Positions 8,048 through 13,084 of a DNA stretch of 13,084 nt are shown here, one piece after another. This DNA is from an uncultured Cellvibrio sp. (GTDB lineage: Bacteria; Pseudomonadota; Gammaproteobacteria; Pseudomonadales; Cellvibrionaceae), in the NCBI GenBank assembly GCA_946482345.1, contig CAMLRJ010000043.1, positions 1 to 13,084 on the forward strand, given 5' to 3'. The notes under the pieces were generated by a model. The model was not told the origin of the DNA. It ran no database searches and was given only the letters and a program-made list of their open reading frames with translations. A program made the position numbers and the translations under genes. The stretch's first letter is position 1; the number at the start of each line of letters is the position of its first letter.

Positions 8048-8530
8048 ATGAATCCTGGTCAGATATTAGTTGCCGATCACCAAGGGGTTTATGTTATTAA
8101 ACTGATGGGTGATGTGCGTCTTACGTTTTGTATATCGTTTGATCAGTTTATTGACACAATGCTGGCAGATCCGGCGTTAGTTTCGGTTTTATTTGATTTG
8201 TCCGATGCCGAAGCTGTCGATAGCACCACGCTTGGGCTTATGGCAAAAATTTCTTTGCTCGGGCAGGAAAAGCGCAATATCACGCCAGTGATTCTGGCAA
8301 CCAATCCCAGTATCAATCGCATTCTGAATAGTATGGGATTTGCCGATATATTCACTATTGTCGATCATTTGGATGTTGATTTATCAACCAGCAGATCGCT
8401 GTGCTGCAATGATCAAAATGAGGTGTTGATAAAAGAACGTGTGATAGAAGCGCACAAAATCCTGATGAGTTTGAATCAGCAAAACACCGAGACATTTAAA
8501 AATCTGGTGCACATGCTGGAAGATAATTAA
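8048..8530 (+). CDS. rssC: STAS-domain anti-sigma factor antagonist (RssC-like)
   Basis: A 160-residue cytoplasmic protein whose first 100 residues form a STAS domain as in SpoIIAA-type anti-sigma antagonists. The signature DLSDAEAVDSTTLGLMAK carries the likely phosphorylated Ser59 (D58-S59-T60-T61). The C-terminal tail (IEAHKILMSLNQQNTETF) matches the tail I recall for the P. aeruginosa homologue PA2797, also about 160 aa. The start is ATG 8048, because GAGGAAG at 8038-8044 is a good ribosome-binding site; the frame is open to a TTG at 8036, which would use that site as coding sequence. It follows rssB by 14 bases, so the phosphatase and its probable substrate are co-transcribed. No anti-sigma kinase is visible in the window. 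The symbol rssC is by analogy to Pseudomonas. Confidence 0.86.
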   Translation: MNPGQILVADHQGVYVIKLMGDVRLTFCISFDQFIDTMLADPALVSVLFDLSDAEAVDSTTLGLMAKISLLGQEKRNITPVILATNPSINRILNSMGFADIFTIVDHLDVDLSTSRSLCCNDQNEVLIKERVIEAHKILMSLNQQNTETFKNLVHMLEDN

Positions 8531-8547
8531 GTCATTTCTGTTGTATA

Positions 8548-8573
8548 AAAAACCCGGATTTCTCCGGGTTTTT
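8548..8573. terminator. Bidirectional terminator between rssC and tal
   Basis: An 11-bp stem (8548-8558 with 8563-8573) around a 4-base loop has a CCCGG core flanked by A5 on the left and T5 on the right, so it can work on both strands. It lies 17 bases after the rssC stop and 12 bases beyond the tal stop, serving two converging genes. Confidence 0.93.
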
Positions 8574-8585
8574 ATTGTTCAAAAA

Positions 8586-9539
8586 TCAATTCATTGATTT
8601 CAATAATTTTTCCAACGCTTGCTGATCTTTCACAAAGCCGCGAATACCTTCGGCTAATTTGTCATTAGCCATTTGATCCATATTCATAGCGAAACGGAAG
8701 CTGGCTTCAGTGTCTTTTAATTTTGCTATGGCTTCGCCTTTGTTGTCGGGTGACAGAACACGCTTCAATTCGCCCTGGCTTTGATCCAATTCTTGCAAAA
8801 GTTGTGGGCTGATAGTTAAACGATCGCAACCGGCAAGCGCTTCGATTTCACCAATATTGCGGAAGCTGGCGCCCATCACCACGGTTTTATAGCCATGTTG
8901 TTTGTAATAGTTGTAAATATGGCGAACGGATTGCACGCCTGGATCTTCTTCAGCTGTGTATTCTTTTTTGTCGGTGTTGGCTTTGTACCAGTCCAGGATT
9001 CGGCCCACGAATGGGGAAATTAGAAATACCCCTGCATCGGCACAAGCGGCTGCCTGATTGAATCCGAACAATAGCGTCAGGTTGCAGTTAATACCTTCTT
9101 TTTCCAGAACTTCTGCAGCACGAATACCTTCCCAGGTAGAGGCGAGTTTGATCAGAACGCGGGACTTATCAACACCACCTTTGGCATAAAGATCAATCAG
9201 TTGGTGGGCCTTGGCAATACTGGCTTTAGTATCAAAAGACAGGCGGGCATCAACTTCGGTGGAGATTTTTCCCGGAATAATTTTCAGAATTTCCAAGCCA
9301 ATACCAACAGCCAGATGGTCGCCGGCGGCGCTCAGTTGTTCGGCGCTATTTGTAAAATGTTTGCTGGCAGCGATGGAGGCAGTAAGAAGATCCTTGTATT
9401 GTGGCATTTGTGCCGCTTTGTAAACCAGTGATGGGTTGGTGGTGGCATCAAGTGGTTTGTATAAACGCATGGCTTCTATATCGCCGGTATCGGCGACAAC
9501 ATCGGTGTACTGCTTAAGTTGTTCAAGTTTGCTGGCCAC
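8586..9539 (-). CDS. tal: Transaldolase (TalB type)
   Basis: Transaldolase moves a dihydroxyacetone unit from sedoheptulose 7-phosphate to glyceraldehyde 3-phosphate in the non-oxidative pentose phosphate pathway. The 317-residue protein is the same length as E. coli TalB and nearly collinear with it. Key blocks: VVADTGD with Asp17, [13 protein letters not shown], the Schiff-base lysine K131 in [35 protein letters not shown], and [18 protein letters not shown]. The start is GTG 9539, with AGGA 8 bases upstream in the minus-strand leader; no ATG lies between it and the conserved N-terminus. It converges on rssC and diverges from rpsA; its promoter must lie in 9540-9690, where I see no convincing pair. 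Confidence 0.97.
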   Translation of the reverse strand: MASKLEQLKQYTDVVADTGDIEAMRLYKPLDATTNPSLVYKAAQMPQYKDLLTASIAASKHFTNSAEQLSAAGDHLAVGIGLEILKIIPGKISTEVDARLSFDTKASIAKAHQLIDLYAKGGVDKSRVLIKLASTWEGIRAAEVLEKEGINCNLTLLFGFNQAAACADAGVFLISPFVGRILDWYKANTDKKEYTAEEDPGVQSVRHIYNYYKQHGYKTVVMGASFRNIGEIEALAGCDRLTISPQLLQELDQSQGELKRVLSPDNKGEAIAKLKDTEASFRFAMNMDQMANDKLAEGIRGFVKDQQALEKLLKSMN

Positions 9540-9599
9540 AGTGATTTTCCTGTAAAAATTAACGAAAAGGTTGATTGCCGTAATAATTATGGTCTTTTT

Positions 9600-9617
9600 G
9601 ACTTTTATATTAAAGTC
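9600..9617. promoter_or_regulatory. 18-bp near-palindrome upstream of tal
   Basis: GACTTTTATATTAAAGTC is symmetric except for one base pair and lies about 60 bases before the tal start. It could be an operator or part of a promoter (AATATAAA on the minus strand), but no regulator is identified. Beyond this, the tal-side part of the gap (9540-9688) shows only AT-rich sequence without a clear gene. Confidence 0.3.
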
Positions 9618-9688
9618 TTGTCGTGAATATTGTATCCAGAAAAATGCTTAAACAAAACCTGAAAATCGGTGACAACAACGCTAACTTC

Positions 9689-9717
9689 TTGATAGATAAG
9701 GGGCATTCTGCTAATCT
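9689..9717 (+). promoter_or_regulatory. Sigma-70 promoter for rpsA
   Basis: TTGATA at 9689-9694 and TAATCT at 9712-9717 are separated by exactly 17 bases, and the -10 is preceded by TGC (an extended -10, TGn). Transcription would start near 9724, giving a leader of about 170 bases before the rpsA ATG at 9897. This fits a strongly expressed ribosomal protein gene that lacks its usual upstream neighbour cmk here. Confidence 0.65.
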
Positions 9718-9773
9718 TCGGCCCCTGCTGATTTGTCCGACTTTGATTTTCATAGAGAAAGATTTTCCGCAGC

Positions 9774-9877
9774 GGTAGTAGCAATCAACCCCAGCCTGAG
9801 GGTGCTATCTACCCATCATTAACTGACCCGCATGACTGGCCACGCGGTATACACAAGCCTGATGTCCGGCTTTGTGT
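9774..9877 (+). promoter_or_regulatory. Structured rpsA mRNA leader (three hairpins)
   Basis: Three hairpins lie between the promoter and the rpsA start: 9774-9783 with 9803-9813 (10 bp, one bulge), 9826-9831 with 9844-9848 (short, one bulge), and 9851-9859 with 9868-9877 (9 bp, one bulged A). The last ends 7 bases before the weak ribosome-binding site GAAGG (9885-9889). In E. coli and relatives, the rpsA leader is known to fold into three hairpins that replace a strong Shine-Dalgarno, allow efficient initiation and let free S1 repress its own mRNA. The same layout here suggests S1 autoregulation; pairing was done by eye. Confidence 0.6.
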
Positions 9878-9896
9878 TTTCAATGAAGGTAATACC

Positions 9897-11582
9897 ATGA
9901 GTATGAATGAAAGTTTTGCCGAACTGTTTGAAGAAAGCTTGAAAACAGTGGATATGGTACCGGGTACCATAGTAACTGGCGTTGTGATTGATATCGATAA
10001 AGATTGGGTCACTGTACATGCTGGTCTGAAATCAGAAGGTGTAATTCCTGCTGAACAATTCCGTAACGAGTTGGGTGAAATCACACTGAAAGTGGGTGAC
10101 GAAGTTCAGGTTGCTCTTGAAAGTGTTGAAGATGGTTTCGGTGAAACCAAACTCTCTCGCGAAAAAGCGAAACGCGCTGAAGCCTGGAAAATTCTTGAAG
10201 CTGCCCATACCGCTGAAGAAGTTATCAAAGGTGTTATCAATGGTAAGGTCAAAGGTGGTTTCACTGTTGACGTTGCCAGCATTCGTGCCTTCCTTCCCGG
10301 TTCATTGGTAGATGTTCGCCCTGTGCGCGAAACAACTCACCTCGAAGGCAAAGAGCTTGAATTCAAAGTTATTAAACTGGATCAAAAACGTAACAACGTA
10401 GTTGTGTCTCGCCGTGCTGTATTGGAGCAATCCAACTCTGCCGAGCGTGATGAATTGCTGGCTAACCTGCAAGAAGGTCAAGCCGTTAAAGGTGTTGTTA
10501 AAAATCTTACCGACTACGGTGCTTTCGTTGATCTGGGCGGTGTTGATGGTTTGTTGCACATCACCGATATGGCGTGGAAGCGTATCAAGCATCCAGGTGA
10601 GATCGTAGAAGTCGGTCAAGAGATCGACGTTAAAGTATTGAAGTTTGATCGTGATCGTAACCGCGTTTCTTTGGGCCTGAAGCAATTGGGCGAAGATCCA
10701 TGGGTAGCTATCACCAAGCGTTATCCTGAAGGTGCTCGTGCGAAAGCGAAAGTCACCAACCTGACTGATTACGGCTGTTTCGCTGAGTTGGAAGAGGGTG
10801 TTGAAGGTTTGATCCACGTTTCAGAAATGGATTGGACCAACAAAAATATTCATCCATCCAAAGTGGTTCAATTGGGTGATGAAATCGAAGTTATGGTATT
10901 GGATATCGACGAAGAACGTCGTCGTATCTCCCTCGGCTTGAAACAATGTCAAGAAAATCCATGGGATGCATTTGCTCGTACTTGCGCCAAAGGCGACAAG
11001 ATCACTGGCAAAATCAAATCAATCACTGATTTCGGTATCTTCATTGGTTTGGATGGTGGCATTGATGGCTTGGTTCACTTGTCAGATATCAGCTGGCATG
11101 AAGCAGGCGAAGAAGCTGTTCGCAAGTACAAGAAAGGCGACGAGTTGGAAACTGTTGTGTTGGCAATAGATCCAGAGCGTGAGCGTATTTCTTTGGGTAT
11201 CAAACAACTCGAAACCGATCCATTCTCTGAATATGTTTCTGTGAATGACAAAGGTGCAGTTGTTAAAGGTATTGTGAAAGAAGTAGAAGCGAAAGCTGCT
11301 GTTATCACCTTGGCTCCCGATGTTGAAGCGGTATTGAAAGCATCAGAGTTAAGCCGTGAGAAAGTAGAAGACGCGCGCAACCTGTTAAAAGTGGGCGAAG
11401 AAGTTGAAGCGAAAATTATTGCGGTTGATCGCAAAAATCGTAGCATCAATTTGTCAGTCAAGTCGAAAGACGTTGAAGATGAAAAAGCCGCAGTCAAAGA
11501 GCATTCAACCAAAACAGCCGAAGCAGCAGCTCCGACTACTTTGGGCGATTTGATTAAAGCGCAAATGCAAAGCAAAGAGTAA
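9897..11582 (+). CDS. rpsA: 30S ribosomal protein S1
   Basis: S1 binds the 30S subunit and captures and unfolds mRNA for translation initiation. The 561 residues match the six-domain gammaproteobacterial form (E. coli 557). The N-terminal [10 protein letters not shown] segment, which anchors S1 to the ribosome through S2, is present. Six S1 (OB-fold) repeats follow; domains 3 to 6 are recognised by [59 protein letters not shown] and a more diverged last copy ([13 protein letters not shown]). Two starts are possible: ATG 9897 and ATG 9903. I chose 9897 because GAAGG lies 7 bases before it. cmk, usually upstream in gammaproteobacteria, is absent here; ihfB follows as usual. Confidence 0.98.
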   Translation: MSMNESFAELFEESLKTVDMVPGTIVTGVVIDIDKDWVTVHAGLKSEGVIPAEQFRNELGEITLKVGDEVQVALESVEDGFGETKLSREKAKRAEAWKILEAAHTAEEVIKGVINGKVKGGFTVDVASIRAFLPGSLVDVRPVRETTHLEGKELEFKVIKLDQKRNNVVVSRRAVLEQSNSAERDELLANLQEGQAVKGVVKNLTDYGAFVDLGGVDGLLHITDMAWKRIKHPGEIVEVGQEIDVKVLKFDRDRNRVSLGLKQLGEDPWVAITKRYPEGARAKAKVTNLTDYGCFAELEEGVEGLIHVSEMDWTNKNIHPSKVVQLGDEIEVMVLDIDEERRRISLGLKQCQENPWDAFARTCAKGDKITGKIKSITDFGIFIGLDGGIDGLVHLSDISWHEAGEEAVRKYKKGDELETVVLAIDPERERISLGIKQLETDPFSEYVSVNDKGAVVKGIVKEVEAKAAVITLAPDVEAVLKASELSREKVEDARNLLKVGEEVEAKIIAVDRKNRSINLSVKSKDVEDEKAAVKEHSTKTAEAAAPTTLGDLIKAQMQSKE

Positions 11583-11589
11583 TCTTTGA

Positions 11590-11626
11590 AAAACGGGGAA
11601 TCCGCAAAGATTCCCCGTTTTGTTTT
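11590..11626 (+). terminator. Terminator-like hairpin between rpsA and ihfB
   Basis: A 13-bp perfect stem (11590-11602 with 11609-11621) and a 6-base loop are followed by GTTTT. The T run is interrupted by a G, so it may end rpsA transcription only in part and leave ihfB with a smaller share of read-through, or with its own unseen promoter. Confidence 0.8.
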
Positions 11627-11672
11627 GGCAGTTTCCAATCGTTTGTTCAAGCAATAAAAAAGAGGAACCACC

Positions 11673-11963
11673 ATGACCAAATCAGAATTAATCGAATATA
11701 TCACTGAAAAACAAAATCAATTGCCCATTAAAGATGTTGAGGCATCAGTGAAGTTATTGTTGGATTACATGTCTGATATGTTGGCAAAAGGTGAGCGAAT
11801 TGAAATTCGTGGATTTGGCAGTTTCTCTCTGCATTATCGCGCACCGCGTGTAGGCAGAAATCCTAAGACTGGCGAGTCAGTCACACTGGAAGGTAAGTAC
11901 GTCCCGCACTTTAAACCTGGAAAAGAAATGCGCGATCGTGTTAACGAAAGTATTAATCGTTAA
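11673..11963 (+). CDS. ihfB: Integration host factor subunit beta
   Basis: IHF-beta pairs with IHF-alpha to form a sequence-specific DNA-bending protein acting in transcription, replication and recombination. The 96 residues run collinear with the E. coli protein (94 aa): N-terminal MTKSELIE, the dimer core [17 protein letters not shown] (40-56), and the DNA-intercalating beta arm with RNPKTG, where Pro64 wedges the DNA, then [16 protein letters not shown]. The beta assignment rather than alpha or HU rests on MTKSELIE and [17 protein letters not shown] at 11661-11666 is a good ribosome-binding site 6 bases from the ATG. Its stop codon overlaps that of dusA on the other strand. Confidence 0.98.
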   Translation: MTKSELIEYITEKQNQLPIKDVEASVKLLLDYMSDMLAKGERIEIRGFGSFSLHYRAPRVGRNPKTGESVTLEGKYVPHFKPGKEMRDRVNESINR

Positions 11964-12958
11964 TTGCCGCCATTAATAATTCCGGCATTTTTAATCGCAT
12001 CGTAGGCCTCAATAAGAACTTCTATCCCGGCGTTGGTTCTTGGCGCTTTTTCACTTAAAATCCGTCTAAAACTGCGTGCACCGGGTTGCCCTTGAAACAA
12101 ACCCAATACGTGTCGTGTCATGTGGCTTAATTTAATTCCTTTTGCTAAATTTTCTGCACAATATTCCATAAATTGCTCGAACACTTCTTCGCGTGAAATG
12201 GCCGGTTTTGTAACGGAAAATAATTGTTGATCAACCTCGGCCAGCATATAAGGGTTTGAATAAGCTTCACGGCCAACCATAACACCATCCAAATCGTTCA
12301 GCAGGGTTTTTGATTGATGCAGATTGGTAATGCCACCATTGATAATAATATTGAGATGTGGAAACTCATTTTTTAATTGAATGACTTTGTTGTAATCCAG
12401 CGGCGGAACTTCGCGATTTTCTTTTGGGCTTAGTCCTTTTAACCAGGCTTTACGTGCATGCACAATGAACGTGTTACAACCGGTTGCGGAAATAGTTGCC
12501 ACAAAAGTTGCCATATCTTCATAGTCATCCTGATCATCAATACCGATGCGATGTTTGACTGTTACTGGAATCGAAACGGCATTTTGCATGGCGGCAATAC
12601 ATTCTGCGACCAACTCCGGTTCTGCCATTAAACAAGCGCCAATCATATTATTCTGCACCCGATCACTGGGGCAGCCGCAATTCAGATTTACTTCGTCATA
12701 ACCCCTGTCTTCTGCCATGCGTGCGCACAAAGCTAAATCTTTGGGATTGCTCCCGCCAAGCTGCAATGCCAATGGGTTTTCACAAGCATTGAAATCGAGA
12801 AAGCGCTTTTGATCACCATGAATTAAAGCACCGGTAGTCACCATCTCACTATAAAGAACCGCTTTTTGTGTAAGCAGCCGCCAGAAATACCGACAATGGG
12901 TATCACTCCAATCCATCATAGGGGCAAGACAAAATCGGTGGGTCATAGAATGAGTCAT
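11960..12958 (-). CDS. dusA: tRNA-dihydrouridine(20/20a) synthase
   Basis: DusA reduces uridine 20 (and 20a) of tRNA D-loops to dihydrouridine with FMN and NADPH. From ATG 12958 it has 332 residues. The FMN-binding barrel begins with [17 protein letters not shown]; the catalytic Cys96 is in [28 protein letters not shown] and [17 protein letters not shown] are DusA-type blocks, as is NGGI...[13 protein letters not shown]. The C-terminal helical domain has [17 protein letters not shown]. The frame is open to a GTG at 13006, but the added 16 residues are not conserved and no good ribosome-binding site favours it; ATG 12946 is a second possibility. It converges on ihfB with a 4-base overlap of stop codons and diverges from moaC. 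Confidence 0.96.
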   Translation of the reverse strand: MTHSMTHRFCLAPMMDWSDTHCRYFWRLLTQKAVLYSEMVTTGALIHGDQKRFLDFNACENPLALQLGGSNPKDLALCARMAEDRGYDEVNLNCGCPSDRVQNNMIGACLMAEPELVAECIAAMQNAVSIPVTVKHRIGIDDQDDYEDMATFVATISATGCNTFIVHARKAWLKGLSPKENREVPPLDYNKVIQLKNEFPHLNIIINGGITNLHQSKTLLNDLDGVMVGREAYSNPYMLAEVDQQLFSVTKPAISREEVFEQFMEYCAENLAKGIKLSHMTRHVLGLFQGQPGARSFRRILSEKAPRTNAGIEVLIEAYDAIKNAGIINGGN

Positions 12959-13036
12959 AATATTCGTGACGAAAAAACCTGGGCTGCTATGATAACGAAA
13001 AATCACCGAACATATTTTACATTTAGGTCACGAGTT

Positions 13037-13084
13037 ATGAAATTTTCTCATATTGATCAACAGGGCAAAGCCTCCATGGTGGAT
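13037..13084 (+). CDS. moaC: Cyclic pyranopterin monophosphate synthase MoaC (first 16 codons)
   Basis: Only the first 16 codons lie in the window: MKFSHIDQQGKASMVD. This matches the N-terminus of MoaC proteins (typically T-H-[IL]-x-x-x-G-x-A-x-M-V-D), which with MoaA makes cyclic pyranopterin monophosphate from GTP in molybdenum cofactor synthesis. The frame is open to the end. It is divergent from dusA with 78 bases between the chosen starts; no strong ribosome-binding site precedes the ATG. The call depends on a short match. Confidence 0.8.
   Translation, partial: MKFSHIDQQGKASMVD

Noticed and set aside
9564..9576. IHF-site-like sequence AATCAACCTTTTC (minus strand) near tal
   Set aside because: It misses the last consensus base (TTR) and such matches are common in AT-rich gaps.
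10302..10817. 171-codon minus-strand open frame inside rpsA
   Set aside because: Antisense shadow of the S1 repeats without its own signals.
11075..11704. 209-codon minus-strand open frame opposite the rpsA end and ihfB start
   Set aside because: It runs through conserved S1 coding sequence and a terminator hairpin; low-complexity Ser/Thr-rich product typical of an antisense shadow.
12959..13006. Upstream extension of dusA to GTG 13006
   Set aside because: The extra residues are not conserved and no ribosome-binding site supports the GTG.

Overview
The window reads as a chromosomal housekeeping region of a gammaproteobacterium with moderate GC, most like the Cellvibrionales/Pseudomonadales branch (inference from protein similarity and gene order). 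Nearly every protein is full length and close to recalled E. coli or Pseudomonas sequences, and codon use is mostly even. The exception is one AT-rich gene on the minus strand.

Layout. The 3' part of ispG (isoprenoid synthesis) opens the window. A 115-bp inverted repeat built from two G/C-rich palindromes follows. Next come hisS, yfgM and bamB, closely spaced on the plus strand (bamB overlaps yfgM by ATGA) and closed by a 15-bp-stem terminator. In many gammaproteobacteria der follows bamB directly. Here a minus-strand gene for a putative exported zinc metallopeptidase sits between them. After der come rssB (receiver plus PP2C phosphatase) and rssC (STAS anti-sigma antagonist), likely one transcript. 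A bidirectional terminator separates rssC from convergent tal. A 357-bp non-coding region between tal and rpsA holds a good promoter and a leader with three hairpins. rpsA is followed by a terminator-like hairpin and ihfB. ihfB and dusA converge so tightly that their stop codons overlap. Divergent from dusA, the first 16 codons of moaC run off the window end.

Function. hisS, rpsA, ihfB, dusA and der serve translation, ribosome assembly and nucleoid structure. yfgM and bamB serve envelope protein biogenesis. ispG, tal and moaC are metabolic. rssB-rssC is a partner-switching or sigma-factor control module; the order rssB-rssC-tal near dusA resembles the Pseudomonas arrangement as I recall it. 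The least ordinary items are the metallopeptidase gene, the repeat after ispG, and the rpsA leader. I did not find a phage, CRISPR array, toxin-antitoxin pair, transposase or RNA gene, and nothing that clearly forms a new multi-gene system.
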